64,000 nucleotides of DNA from Botrimarina hoheduenensis (lineage in GTDB: Bacteria > Planctomycetota > Planctomycetia > Pirellulales > Lacipirellulaceae). Below, piece after piece: positions 42,122 through 51,878 of this stretch (within the stretch, counting starts at the first letter, position 1; every line of letters starts with the position of its first letter). The position numbers and the translations under genes are program-made. The stretch covers positions 844,754-908,753 of the forward strand of contig NZ_SJPH01000001.1 of NCBI RefSeq assembly GCF_007859815.1, given 5' to 3'. A model generated the notes under the pieces. It saw only the letters and a list, made by a program, of their open reading frames with translations. It was not told where the DNA came from and searched no databases.

Positions 42122-45100
42122 GCTCCCACCTCTACTGTTGATTCCAAGCGGGCAGCCTTCTTCTCTTCCAAGGTGAGATGGTGGTCGTTGATACGGTCCC
42201 CCTCTTTGCCGTCATACTCGAGGCCCAGGTGGTACCAGGGGGCTGATTCGACGTCTTTGCCCCGGTCTTTGGTCCACTTGCAGTTCGGCTTGTCGCGAAG
42301 GACGCCTGCTCCCCTCTTGCCCACATCGCCGACGGTCAACCACGGGCGGATGTTGAGGCGGACCCCGTCGTTGATGTCCGGGTTCCAGCCGATCGGCTGC
42401 TGTTCGAGCGGTTTCCAGCGGACGAAGATGTCGTGTGGTGACTCTCCCTGGAGGATCAGTTCTAGCTTCGCCTTGAGGGCGTTGGCCGCGTCGAGCCGCT
42501 CTTGGCTACCGTCCACGTTGCCGACTTGGTTCTTCTGTGTCTTGATCCAGTCGTTCAGGTACGTGTAGATCAGCGTTTCTAATAGCTTGTTGTCGAGCTT
42601 GTGATAGTTGACCAGTACCGAGAAGCCGTCTTTCAGCCCGTCCCAGATCTGCCAGATGAAAGGGCGGTGGTGAAACAGCTTGAAGTGCTGTGCGAAGAAC
42701 TTGTCGCGGAGCCACGACTCGAGCGTCTTGCCGGTGTGGTCGGCCCCCTCTAGTAAGCTGTCTCGCCAGGCGGGAAAGCTGTCGGGCAGTGACGGTTGCC
42801 AACCGCGACGCCACAAGTCCACGGTGACCCCATCATTTGAATCGGCGGCGTCTAACTTATCGCGGAAGACTTGCTCCTGGGCTCTGGCATCTTCGTACGC
42901 ACGGTGGAGCAAGTTCAGCAGTCGATCTTCGGCGGGCTGCTCGGTGCCGACGGCGGGAATACAGACGATGCCGTCGTCGTCGGCGGTGTCATTTTGGGAA
43001 GAGTCGGTGAGCTGACTGCTCCGCTCGACCCAGGCGCGGGCGTCGGTGGCCAGTTCCATCTCCGCATCCAGTTCCGCGGGCCACCGATAGCCGAGCAGCC
43101 GAGCCACGGCTACTTGCAAGGCGTCGGTGCTGCTGGCCGGGTGGCCGTGGAAGAGCCATTGCGTCGGATCGTCCGAGTAGGGCTCAGGAAGTCCGTGGGG
43201 GTACTTTTCGGAAGCGACTTGCTGCCAGTGCGCAAGGTCGAACGGGATCTTACCAACGTATCCGTTGTCAACGCTCAGCTTCTGGTTGACCTTTCGCAAC
43301 TCGATAGTGAAGTCAGAGGAGCTGACGTACAACCAAACTGGCAACAAAAGACCATCGGATCTCACAATAATCACTGGCGTTGAGTTTGCGAATTTCTCGC
43401 CTGTATAGATACTGGCGGGGAGACTACTCATCTGGCCAATTATTACCCCCCGACCTTTATGGGCATCTTCCCCTCTTATCGCAGCGCCATCGAATGCCAC
43501 AACGTTTTCCCAATCTACGACGTTTTCTTTTCCTGCATAACATTGTGTGGATCTAGGTACGGTTTCCAATAACCTCCAACGCGAAGAAGTACTCTCGAGC
43601 TCCCAAAACTCGAACGCGAATCGTGGATTGTCACCCGTGGATGTGCCCTGGTAGCAGTACGCAGACTGTGATAGCAAAGGTAAGCCCGACTTTGGACTGA
43701 GTTGCACGATTGAGTCTTCATTCTCGAGCTGGTCAATTTGTTGTGTTAGCACGGCATTGGACTCAATGAGTGCGATGGCCTTATCGTCGACGGATGTCTG
43801 GTCTGCAACGTCGAAGTTGCAGATCGTCGAGCTTGGCCTTGCCTCCGACAAGAGCTGGCCCTCGCGGAAAACGCGATGTGATGTAACTAATAGAATTGCT
43901 TTGACGACTTCTCCACCGATCTCGCGAAATGCTCCAGGGCCAAGACGGGCAAGCAGGTTCCAAGTTTCCTCTTCCAAAACCCGTTCGCGAAAGCATGCAT
44001 ATGTTCGAAGGAAAAGCCAATTCTGCGGAAGAACAAGAGCAGTTGCGCCGTCGTCCTCGGTGAATTCAAGGCAACGCCGCATTGCAGTTGTAGCCAAGTC
44101 TCCTTTCGCGAGATCGTAGTTTGACGACGAGAAGTCTTGAAGTTGCGGACTCTGTTTCGCCCTCGCAAGGTATGGAACATTCGTAATCACAAAACCAAAT
44201 CGCTTAGAGAGTAGAACTATCGCTTTTGCCATGCCATGCGCCACCACGGCAGACTCGTGGATTTGGGAGTTTGGCTCGGCAGCCAGTACCTCTTCCAGAA
44301 CGCCTGCAAATTCTTGCCAGTTAACTCCGAGCGGAAGTCCAGATTTCTTCGGATTAAACAAACTTCCCAACAATGGCGCATCTTTGAACTCATCGTACAT
44401 CCAATCGAGTGCGATCCTGAGCTGGTTGTCTCCCCCGGCGAGCTTCTTCCATTCGTCCTTGGCCACGCTGACACTTAAGCCGCAGCAAGCCACATTCAAA
44501 TCGGGCAGCACACGGTAACCACTGGCATTGGGAAATCGCCAAGCTGCCAAGGCCAACGCGAAGGCCGCTAGCTCGACACAACGCTGGTCAATCTCCAGGC
44601 CGTGCAGGTTCTCACTCAGCACGCGATCCACTGCTTCGGTCGCCGACAACTCTTCCAGCTCCATCCGCATCGGAGTCAGCATCAACAACGCGGCCACCAG
44701 AAAATGCCCGCTACCACAACACGGGTCGAGCGTTTTGAGTTCGGAGAGCGATTCGGGCCAAGCGTCGAAGGTTCCGGCTGCTGGTGTCCACGGGCCAGTG
44801 TTCTCTTCGCCTTCACCTTCGTCACCCGATGACGTGCGGACAAACCGCAGGTATTCGAACGGAACGTCTGGCAACGAGGCTTTATCGCGAAGCTCTTGTT
44901 CACTCTCGGCGTTCTGCAGGTCGTCTTCAGAAAGTCGTCTCGCTGCCCACCAAGCGCCCAACGAGTTATCGAGCAGAAAGCTGACCATGTACGGTTCGGT
45001 GAACAACTGCGTCACCGCGGGTAGTTCTCTAGCCCCGATCTTCACCTCGGACTCGTTGATCGCCTTCTTTCGCTTCGTTTGCCAAAACTGGTAGACCCAG

Positions 45101-45678
45101 CCGAGGGAATCGGACGCCGTAAACACCTCCGGTGGTAGCTCGGAGAGCAGTTGTTCGAGCCGCTGCTGTTTCTCCGGCGGCAGATCGAGGGCAAAGGCCG
45201 GCGATTCGATCCGGAAGATCTGAGGGAGCATCTTGGTAGCAAAGCGCGCCGCCAACTCCCAACCATTCGCCGCCCCTTCATCGGCTGCCAAGTCTTCGCA
45301 GTCTTCGAGGCTGACCGCGACCGGTTCGTCCGGGTCGGGGTACATCAGCAGCTGATTCTCGGCAAGAAACCGCGCGAAGAGCATCCGGTGCCAGTGCTCG
45401 TAGGCAATCTCCTCGACTAGCCGAACAACCTCTTGAACTTCCGTCTTCGGGTCACGCTCGTCGCCAAGCTGCCGGCCGTGGATGCGGAGGCGTCGACGCA
45501 AGTCACGCTGCTCTTCACTCAAGTGAGCGTCCGGCTTGGCGCGGCCTATGCCGAGCTGCATGCAGGCGGCTGCCGCCGCCTCTTCCGCAACGTCACGCGC
45601 TGCTTCAACGGCCTTCTCAAGCTTGCTGCGAAGCTGTTTGTCCAATGGCTCTAGTTCCTGGGCGGATGGCATGCTCAT
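42118..45678 (-). CDS. pglX: BREX-1 adenine-specific methyltransferase PglX, copy 2 (promoter-proximal)
   Basis: 1186 residues. LDPCCGSGHFL is at 317-327 and the catalytic motif is FVITNVPYLARAKQS. The start overlaps the brxC stop (ATGA) and the end overlaps the start of the second pglX, so brxC and both pglX genes are translationally coupled. Residues ~96-351 are identical to the other copy. The middle (about 380-900), which holds the target-recognition region in PglX, differs strongly, and DNA at 43.3-44.6 kb is visibly lower in GC, suggesting this part came from another source. Confidence 0.93.
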   Translation of the reverse strand: MSMPSAQELEPLDKQLRSKLEKAVEAARDVAEEAAAAACMQLGIGRAKPDAHLSEEQRDLRRRLRIHGRQLGDERDPKTEVQEVVRLVEEIAYEHWHRMLFARFLAENQLLMYPDPDEPVAVSLEDCEDLAADEGAANGWELAARFATKMLPQIFRIESPAFALDLPPEKQQRLEQLLSELPPEVFTASDSLGWVYQFWQTKRKKAINESEVKIGARELPAVTQLFTEPYMVSFLLDNSLGAWWAARRLSEDDLQNAESEQELRDKASLPDVPFEYLRFVRTSSGDEGEGEENTGPWTPAAGTFDAWPESLSELKTLDPCCGSGHFLVAALLMLTPMRMELEELSATEAVDRVLSENLHGLEIDQRCVELAAFALALAAWRFPNASGYRVLPDLNVACCGLSVSVAKDEWKKLAGGDNQLRIALDWMYDEFKDAPLLGSLFNPKKSGLPLGVNWQEFAGVLEEVLAAEPNSQIHESAVVAHGMAKAIVLLSKRFGFVITNVPYLARAKQSPQLQDFSSSNYDLAKGDLATTAMRRCLEFTEDDGATALVLPQNWLFLRTYACFRERVLEEETWNLLARLGPGAFREIGGEVVKAILLVTSHRVFREGQLLSEARPSSTICNFDVADQTSVDDKAIALIESNAVLTQQIDQLENEDSIVQLSPKSGLPLLSQSAYCYQGTSTGDNPRFAFEFWELESTSSRWRLLETVPRSTQCYAGKENVVDWENVVAFDGAAIRGEDAHKGRGVIIGQMSSLPASIYTGEKFANSTPVIIVRSDGLLLPVWLYVSSSDFTIELRKVNQKLSVDNGYVGKIPFDLAHWQQVASEKYPHGLPEPYSDDPTQWLFHGHPASSTDALQVAVARLLGYRWPAELDAEMELATDARAWVERSSQLTDSSQNDTADDDGIVCIPAVGTEQPAEDRLLNLLHRAYEDARAQEQVFRDKLDAADSNDGVTVDLWRRGWQPSLPDSFPAWRDSLLEGADHTGKTLESWLRDKFFAQHFKLFHHRPFIWQIWDGLKDGFSVLVNYHKLDNKLLETLIYTYLNDWIKTQKNQVGNVDGSQERLDAANALKAKLELILQGESPHDIFVRWKPLEQQPIGWNPDINDGVRLNIRPWLTVGDVGKRGAGVLRDKPNCKWTKDRGKDVESAPWYHLGLEYDGKEGDRINDHHLTLEEKKAARLESTVEVGA
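44636..45418 (-). repeat. Shared block of the two pglX genes, copy in pglX 2
   Basis: Partner of 41082-41864; see there. The exact identity over ~600 bp, while other parts of the two genes are clearly diverged, points to recent gene conversion or duplication. Confidence 0.85.
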
Positions 45679-48600
45679 TTGATAACCACCGGGCCTTTCT
45701 CAACGGCGGCGATCATCTGGGCCATCACTTCCTCGACCCACTGCTTCACATCGTCTCGCGTCTTGAGCGTCCGACGAGGCAACTCAACCGTGACGGCGTC
45801 CGGCTCAACCAACTTGGCCGTCTTCTCCCGGGCACGGGCGAAGCGGCCGGGAAGCGCTTCGATACGGTCGTCCCAACTAGCGACGGGGTAATCACGAAGG
45901 GCCCCGATGAGTTCTTCCTGCGTAGCAACCGATATCTCGGCAATGGCTTCGATGCCACAATCATGCTTGACAGCTGTCTGCTGCTCACTACTGAGCTGTT
46001 GCCACAACGCATCCGCCTCTAGCGTCTTCATTCCTTCGGAAAGTCGCTCGTTGTAGAGGGTGTGCTTGGTAGTCAATTCGCTCCTGAGCGTGCCCTCCAC
46101 CGATTTGACGAGCGGCGTAATTGGGTCTGGCTCCGCTAGTAGCAGACGCTCACGCAGAATCGCGTCGGCCTGTTCGCGCGCTTCATCAGCGGCCTTTACG
46201 TGTCCCGCGTGTAGCAAGACGCTTTGCAGCTCACTCCAGATCGGCCACCGTGCGGCGATCTTCTTTCCGGTTGCCTGCCACTCGTCAATGTGGCTCTTCA
46301 GCTCCTCGCGGCTGTTGTAGACAACGAGTAATTGCTCGTTACCACTGGCCAGTCGTATCTCTTCCGCAAGCGTCTGGTCGGGGACTAAGGGCCTCGGCGC
46401 TTCACCACCGGCTAAGGCCCCCAACTCCTTGAGCTTGGTGACAAACTGCGGCATTGCCCCCAGTTCCTCGCCGGGCTTCACCGAGATGTCGACCTGCGGA
46501 AGCAGCTTGCGGATCTGAATCCGCTGCGGTGTGGTGACGGTAGTCGACTCGATCTTGAAGGTGACTTTGCCGATGGAGTTGCGTTCGAGATCACGCGGAT
46601 CAACGACGGCGCCTTTCTCGTCGTGGGCTCGGATCGCCCCCGAGATCAACAGCACCTGCAGTGCCCCATCGATCGTGTCGCGATCCCAACCGTAGTCCGG
46701 TCCGCCGAAGTGCGTTCTCAGGTCCACACCTTTCTTACCGGCCGCGATGTACCCGATAACCGCTTTGCAAACCGGGTGCTTATCGGTCTCGCCCTCATAA
46801 CCAACAGCTTTCAAAGCATCGGGAGCGCCGTCTTTCGCCTTCTTGTAGACTTTATCCCAGCCAACCTTGTCGCCGATGGAGAACTGCGGGTAAAGGCGAG
46901 CAAGTGAATTCTCGGCCCCCTCGTGGATCATCTCCTGCAGGTCGTTACCCGTGATCTCATTGCCCCCGCCCTGGAGCACGCGCGCTCCCTGAAAGCACTC
47001 GTCCAAAAGCTGCTTGATCTTTCCCTCGGCTACGTTCTTCGTCGTTTCCATTGCAGAGCGGGCTTCCTTGCCCTCTGGCGAGTCGGGAAAGCCACGCTTT
47101 CCGAGCGTCGCCGCGGCCGCCTTGTAGTCGATGATGTGATGACGCAGATCATCGGCCGATCGTTTCGGGATAAAGACGAAGACCGTCGTCGCATTCGTGC
47201 CCGCTTGTCGTGCGTCCACCTGGACCGAGTTCAGATCGGTTGACCACTCGTCGCGAACCCAGATGGTGACTTGCTGATTGGCCTCGGCGGGCAGCTTGGA
47301 ATCGAAACAAGGGTAGAGCGTCCGGCTAACTTTCGAATCGCCGTGCTGCAGGGTCTTCTTTGGCACCAATTCGCCGAACCGCGAGCGGATCCGGTCGTCG
47401 CGTTCTGATTCGATGCGATGAGCGGCGTTGGCGAGCTGGCTGCGTTGACTCAGGAACTCGTCCGTCCAGGCCGCACTCTCCTCGGTTTGTATGCGGTACT
47501 CCTCGCCGACCTTCATCAGCAGCTCGCAGCTGTCGAGCAGGCCTGGCAGTCGTGTGCGAAGGGCGCCGCTCCCCGCTTGAATATCCTCGACCAGGAGGTC
47601 GGCAATCGTATCGGCGGTGGCCTTGATGCCTAATTCGTCGTTACCCGACGCCAGCTTGTTCACTAAGAAAACAAGACCACAGGCGCGCGCCTTGAGCTTG
47701 TCGTCTTCACTGCCAGTAATCCAGCGGGTTGTTTCTTCGTAGACCTTTCGGGGAAGGATGCGCCCTTGCAGTAGTTTGTCTGCCGAATCGAAGTAGAGGT
47801 AGTCTGCCGGGATCGCGTGCGGGACTGCCTGTTCAAGATTTGTCTGGATGACTTTGTGGGCCATGCTCAGTTGGTTGCGCAGCTGGCTGTCGGTTCCTGT
47901 CTGATCGAGCACGCGCAACGCCTGCTCCCAGAATCGTCGTCGAATCGGGAGGATGGGGTAGTCGGCGGCGAACGTCGCCTTGTCGCTTTGGCGATGGGCA
48001 AGTCCCGTGTGCTGAAGATGCCTCGAAATTTCTCCCAAGTTTTCCTCCAGCTTGCCCTCCAAAGACGGGATCTTGTCGGGCTTCTTAGCCAGAATGACTT
48101 GACGGATCACGCTCTCGACATCGGCGTCGGATAACTCAATTCGGGTCGTAAACCGACCTTCGAGTTTCTTGAGGTTGGCCGTCCCGGTGACCGCCGTCTG
48201 CCCCGTACCCACAATCATCAACTTCCCTCCGATGCGCTTGCAGCACGCCTCGATCATCTCCTGAACCTCAATCGAGCGGTCGGAGTTGCTGCCGATGAAC
48301 TGCTGGACTTCGTCGAGCACAACCAAAGTTAGCGGGAACTTGCTATCGACGTTCAGCGCGTCCTTGATCGCGTCGATCATCTCGTCGTTGCTGACGTCGA
48401 TCACGTGCGGATACTTGTTGTTCAGCGTCTCAACGCACATTTGTGTCGAGCTAAAAAGGTTGGGCTTCAGCTGCACCAAGGCTTCGTGAAGCCCTTCAGC
48501 GACGTAGAAGTTGTCCAGCTCTTCTTGCCATTCGTCCCCTCGCTTCTCTACGAGCGCCCGCACCTCATCGAGGATCCCCTCTGAGCGAAGCCACCTCACG

Positions 48601-49109
48601 AAACGGGCGACCGAATACTGCTGTGGCAAACCTACCGATTTAAAGATGATCTGGAGCAAAGCTAGTCGAACACTTCCCGACGCACTCGCCCCGAGCGTAC
48701 CGGAAGCCGCGTGAAGCCCACCTTCTCGCTTGGCCGCGTTTGTCAGCTCCTTAAGGTGGTCTCGGATCGATTCCGGCAGTTTGGCAACTTCTCTCGCCGT
48801 AGCGCCGTCAGAAAACTTGGTGTCGAGCCACAGAGCACGCAGCATCTTGACCAGGTGCGACTTGCCTGAGCCAAAGAACCCACTGACCCATACGCCTGGT
48901 TGTTCGGGCTTCGTAATGTTTCTGAGGTAAGTGTCGAGGATGTCGTTCATCCCCTTTTCGTACTGCCCATCGCAAACGAAAGTCTGCAGCTCGTACCGAA
49001 GCACCTGAAGTGCACCGGCGTCTTTTGCGTCGTCGTTGACGTTGGCGACTCCTTGATTCTCGAGCTTCCGGTCGAGCGGATCAACGAGGTAGATATCGCG
49101 ATTCAGCAT
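45675..49109 (-). CDS. brxC: BREX P-loop ATPase BrxC
   Basis: 1144 residues, matching BrxC/PglY length. The N-terminus MLNRDIYLVDPLDRKLENQG and VSGFFGSGKSHLVKML (Walker A 77-85) are typical; Walker B is LTLVVLDEVQQFIG. A long helical C-terminal part follows (RDEWSTDLNSVQVDARQAG and onward). The large ATPase of the BREX complex, working with BrxB, PglX and PglZ. It starts 24 bp after the brxB stop and its end overlaps pglX by 4 bp. Confidence 0.94.
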   Translation of the reverse strand: MLNRDIYLVDPLDRKLENQGVANVNDDAKDAGALQVLRYELQTFVCDGQYEKGMNDILDTYLRNITKPEQPGVWVSGFFGSGKSHLVKMLRALWLDTKFSDGATAREVAKLPESIRDHLKELTNAAKREGGLHAASGTLGASASGSVRLALLQIIFKSVGLPQQYSVARFVRWLRSEGILDEVRALVEKRGDEWQEELDNFYVAEGLHEALVQLKPNLFSSTQMCVETLNNKYPHVIDVSNDEMIDAIKDALNVDSKFPLTLVVLDEVQQFIGSNSDRSIEVQEMIEACCKRIGGKLMIVGTGQTAVTGTANLKKLEGRFTTRIELSDADVESVIRQVILAKKPDKIPSLEGKLEENLGEISRHLQHTGLAHRQSDKATFAADYPILPIRRRFWEQALRVLDQTGTDSQLRNQLSMAHKVIQTNLEQAVPHAIPADYLYFDSADKLLQGRILPRKVYEETTRWITGSEDDKLKARACGLVFLVNKLASGNDELGIKATADTIADLLVEDIQAGSGALRTRLPGLLDSCELLMKVGEEYRIQTEESAAWTDEFLSQRSQLANAAHRIESERDDRIRSRFGELVPKKTLQHGDSKVSRTLYPCFDSKLPAEANQQVTIWVRDEWSTDLNSVQVDARQAGTNATTVFVFIPKRSADDLRHHIIDYKAAAATLGKRGFPDSPEGKEARSAMETTKNVAEGKIKQLLDECFQGARVLQGGGNEITGNDLQEMIHEGAENSLARLYPQFSIGDKVGWDKVYKKAKDGAPDALKAVGYEGETDKHPVCKAVIGYIAAGKKGVDLRTHFGGPDYGWDRDTIDGALQVLLISGAIRAHDEKGAVVDPRDLERNSIGKVTFKIESTTVTTPQRIQIRKLLPQVDISVKPGEELGAMPQFVTKLKELGALAGGEAPRPLVPDQTLAEEIRLASGNEQLLVVYNSREELKSHIDEWQATGKKIAARWPIWSELQSVLLHAGHVKAADEAREQADAILRERLLLAEPDPITPLVKSVEGTLRSELTTKHTLYNERLSEGMKTLEADALWQQLSSEQQTAVKHDCGIEAIAEISVATQEELIGALRDYPVASWDDRIEALPGRFARAREKTAKLVEPDAVTVELPRRTLKTRDDVKQWVEEVMAQMIAAVEKGPVVIK

Positions 49110-49133
49110 GGATCTGCCGCTGGTTGGTGTTGA

Positions 49134-49679
49134 TTACTGATCGGCTGTGATGGGGATGGCGAGGTACCCCCACCCGTCGTAGGCGTCTAGCAACCGGTAA
49201 TTGTTATCCTCATAGCTTCCTGGAAAGAAGACAACGAGGCGGCCGGGAACCATCGGCGCGAGGCGGTCGACGACTCCTTTTACGCGAAGGAACCCAAAAA
49301 GTGAGCCAACGCCCGAGACGGCCACCACATCTCCTTCCCCGACACCTTTATCAGTACAGAAGGACTCGAACCGGCTTGCGATGTCGTCCTCGTACTTCCC
49401 GAGTAGGGTGGCAAGGGTAGCTGGGTCTCGAAAGTAGCTCTTCGCGTACTTTTGGCTAGCCATCCAAGCTGCGAACGAGTCGGTCAAGTCGAACTTGGCC
49501 CAATCGTGCCCAGAACGGCGTGTGGCGATCTCGAACTCGTCGAGACATGCCCGCAAGCGAAGCTCGTCGTACTCGGGGTATACGCAGAAGATCACACGCT
49601 GCGCCGGCGCGACATCATCGCGCCAAGGCACATCAATGAAGCTCCCGTAGGAGTCGAGAAGCCGCTTAACTTTGCTCAC
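49134..49679 (-). CDS. brxB: BREX protein BrxB (DUF1788)
   Basis: About 181 residues: KVKRLLDSYGSFIDVPWRDD, QRVIFCVYPEYDELRLRACL, FDLTDSFAAWMASQ, VVAVSGVGSLFGFLRVKGVV and GRLVVFFPGSYEDNNYRLLD are the conserved blocks of DUF1788/BrxB. I prefer the GTG at 49679, which has GGAG eight bases upstream and overlaps brxA by 14 bp; an ATG at 49703 is in frame but has no ribosome-binding site. Confidence 0.9.
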   Translation of the reverse strand: MSKVKRLLDSYGSFIDVPWRDDVAPAQRVIFCVYPEYDELRLRACLDEFEIATRRSGHDWAKFDLTDSFAAWMASQKYAKSYFRDPATLATLLGKYEDDIASRFESFCTDKGVGEGDVVAVSGVGSLFGFLRVKGVVDRLAPMVPGRLVVFFPGSYEDNNYRLLDAYDGWGYLAIPITADQ

Positions 49680-50460
49680 GGAGAAGCTCCATTTCTTCTG
49701 CATTCAGGAGTCGAGGGAAAGTGACCTCGATGACCGACCCCACCCGCTTGAGCGTAATCAAGCCGCTCCTTGCTGCTGCTTCGGCTAGACGGGTCGCTTC
49801 GCCCGCCGAGCAATCAAGCAGCTTGACGTATTCCGATTCGAAGAGCAGTTCTCCACGCCCCCCACGAAGAAACGCCAGAAGAAGGGCGAAGCTCACTGCG
49901 GCTGGCGTCGCAATGACTGGGGAACGAATCTTCTTGACCCGTCCAACGAGATGGCCCGACTGGGTCCAGGTTCCAGCTAGATTTTGTGCCGTCGACTTGA
50001 GAGTCGCCTCGCTGAACCGCCCCGGATAGAGACCTTCGATGTAGGCTTCTAGCGTTCCGCGGTTGAATGGCTCGCCTTCCTTCATGTCTAGAATAAAAGG
50101 AGCGCTCAATCGTAACACCGCATCTCGCGCGTACGCAATTAGTAGGCACAACAGCTGCGGACTCTGATCCTCTCTCGCATAGAAGAAGGAGAACGACCGA
50201 AACAGCATCAGCGACGGGTCCAGACCGTAGAGCTTACGCAAATGCCTGAATGCAAGTTTTCGAGACTGAGCCGAAGGCTTGCCTAAAATGTTCTCTTCCT
50301 CGATAGCGAAGGCGTAGTCTTCTGCTGAGCGTTTCTCGCTGGCCAAAAGAGTTAGCTTTAGGTCATCCACCATCATGGTTCGCGCAAGATGCACCCCCCC
50401 GACTTCGAAACCGAAGCCGAGCCGCTTCATCGCGCGTTCCGAGCCAGTCAACTGGGGCAT
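49666..50460 (-). CDS. brxA: BREX protein BrxA (DUF1819)
   Basis: 264 residues, first gene of the BREX operon. A helical DNA-binding-type protein: ARTMMVDDLKLTLLASEKRS, FRHLRKLYGLDPSLMLFRSF, SEATLKSTAQNLAGTWTQSG, VSFALLLAFLRGGRG and a C-terminal winged-helix-like AEAAARSGLITLKRVGSVIE. The order and content match DUF1819/BrxA upstream of brxB. It is 64 bp downstream of a small HTH gene in the same direction. Confidence 0.88.
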   Translation of the reverse strand: MPQLTGSERAMKRLGFGFEVGGVHLARTMMVDDLKLTLLASEKRSAEDYAFAIEEENILGKPSAQSRKLAFRHLRKLYGLDPSLMLFRSFSFFYAREDQSPQLLCLLIAYARDAVLRLSAPFILDMKEGEPFNRGTLEAYIEGLYPGRFSEATLKSTAQNLAGTWTQSGHLVGRVKKIRSPVIATPAAVSFALLLAFLRGGRGELLFESEYVKLLDCSAGEATRLAEAAARSGLITLKRVGSVIEVTFPRLLNAEEMELLREQS

Positions 50461-50524
50461 GGACCTGCCTGACTATCTTGATGAATTATCCGTCCCCGTC
50501 ACTCGAGGAGAGTGTGTTTGGTTG

Positions 50525-50734
50525 CTATCGGGGTTTGCGTTTTGGCTTTGCCGACCTCTCCGTCGCGGTTAATAAGTTTTGAAGATCTACCCGCTTGTAG
50601 AGCCGATAGTTGTTGACCGGATGGCGATGCTCCACGAGTTGGCCGGTTTGCCCCCAGTTCCGTACGGTATTGGGCGACACACCGAGACATTCGGCTGCCT
50701 CTTTCACCGTTAGGTACTCGCTAAGCTTTGGCAC
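50525..50734 (-). CDS. Small MerR/excisionase-like HTH protein
   Basis: 69 residues: LTVKEAAECLGVSPNTVRNW then GQLVEHRHPVNNYRLYKRVD, the classical excisionase/MerR HTH-plus-wing. It precedes brxA by 64 bp on the same strand and is a likely operon regulator or an element directionality factor. Type-1 BREX operons are often controlled by a WYL-type BrxR; this is much smaller and lacks that domain. Confidence 0.75.
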   Translation of the reverse strand: MPKLSEYLTVKEAAECLGVSPNTVRNWGQTGQLVEHRHPVNNYRLYKRVDLQNLLTATERSAKPKRKPR

Positions 50735-50891
50735 GGCAGTACTCTCTGGCTGGACTGACCTGCTGGTTCGACGAGTCCAAAGGTTACCAAACGCTGCTCG
50801 TGATGCGAAGTGACCGATTCAGCGAGTCACGCTAAAAGAGATGACTGACTTACCACTAGGGCGCGTCAGGACAAGTGGGCGCTTTTGGCTT

Positions 50892-50903
50892 TCGATGCAT
50901 CGA
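50892..50903. promoter_or_regulatory. 12-bp palindrome upstream of the HTH/BREX genes
   Basis: TCGATGCATCGA is perfectly self-complementary and lies in the 205-bp gap between the small HTH gene and ardC-like gene. A candidate operator only; no second copy was seen nearby. Confidence 0.3.
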
Positions 50904-50939
50904 TTCGCTTTGACGCACAGCTTTCATCTCGCTAGGTAG

Positions 50940-51878
50940 TCAACTGCTAGAGGGATCCGGGGAATTTACGCCAGCCATCACGCCGCGAATGAGATCCGCC
51001 GCGCGCTGCCCCTGCCCGGCCGCTTGGACGACAAGCTTCTTGTCATCCTTGAGCTTCTTCCGCCAGCCATCAATGTAGGCCGCCGACTGCTCGATCGTCG
51101 GCGGGCTGATCCCCGCTGCGGCACAAAGGAACGCTGAGCCCATCTCGGCGACCAATTCTTCCTTCGAGTAGTCGGGCGAGCCGAACGGGCTGACCTTCTC
51201 GCCAAGGTCACGGTTGAGGCGTGACTTGTGGCCCGTCGAATGAGCCAGCTCGTGGAAGAGCGTGGCGTAGTAAGATTCGCGAGTCTCGAAACGATCTGGG
51301 GCAGCGATGCGAACCGTATCGATCGACGGCAGGTACATTGCCGCCGAGCCCGTGTGCTGGACGACCGGGCCGGCCGGGTAGCTGGTGACGATCCGGTCCG
51401 CTTCTTCGATCGGCACGAACAGTTCTGTGGGTTCTTCGACTGGTTGCTGATCGGGAGCGACGACCCCTTCGCATTGCTCGGCGTTGAAGACGTTGTAGTG
51501 TCGCAGCACGGGGATCGTGATCTCCTCGCCGCTCTCTCGGTCTTTGGTGGCCGCTTGCTTCCAGAAGACGACGAGCGTGGACTTCTCGCCCTTCTTCACG
51601 TTGCCTTTCTGCCTGCTGATCTGATTAAAGGTCGCCCAGTAGTCGGACTCGTATCCATGAGCCCAGCTAGTCATCGCCAGCAAGAAGACGTTAATCCCTC
51701 GATAGTTCTTGCCAGTGGAAAAGCTCTTGGGCATGCCGTCAGCTTGGCCGGCTCGCTTGATCGGCTGCCGCCACGGAGCGACTCCCCAGTCCAGCAGTTC
51801 CAAGATGCGATCGGTCACCTCTTGATAGATGTCTCGCCTTGGCTTCTGTGTGCTCTTCTTCCTATCGCCTCGGGTCAC
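50940..51878 (-). CDS. ardC: ArdC-like antirestriction protein (ssDNA-binding/zincin)
   Basis: 312 residues. The N-terminal ArdC domain reads RRDIYQEVTDRILELLDWGV, PWRQP, NYRGINVFLLAMTSWAHGYE, WATFNQISRQKGNVKKGEKS and VVFWK. The C-terminal metallopeptidase-like domain has FHELAHSTGH with HELAH at 209-213 and a later Glu (ELVAEMGSAFLC). Such proteins ride on conjugative elements and protect incoming DNA from restriction. It lies on the same strand upstream of the BREX genes, separated by ~205 bp. Confidence 0.88.
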   Translation of the reverse strand: MTRGDRKKSTQKPRRDIYQEVTDRILELLDWGVAPWRQPIKRAGQADGMPKSFSTGKNYRGINVFLLAMTSWAHGYESDYWATFNQISRQKGNVKKGEKSTLVVFWKQAATKDRESGEEITIPVLRHYNVFNAEQCEGVVAPDQQPVEEPTELFVPIEEADRIVTSYPAGPVVQHTGSAAMYLPSIDTVRIAAPDRFETRESYYATLFHELAHSTGHKSRLNRDLGEKVSPFGSPDYSKEELVAEMGSAFLCAAAGISPPTIEQSAAYIDGWRKKLKDDKKLVVQAAGQGQRAADLIRGVMAGVNSPDPSSS

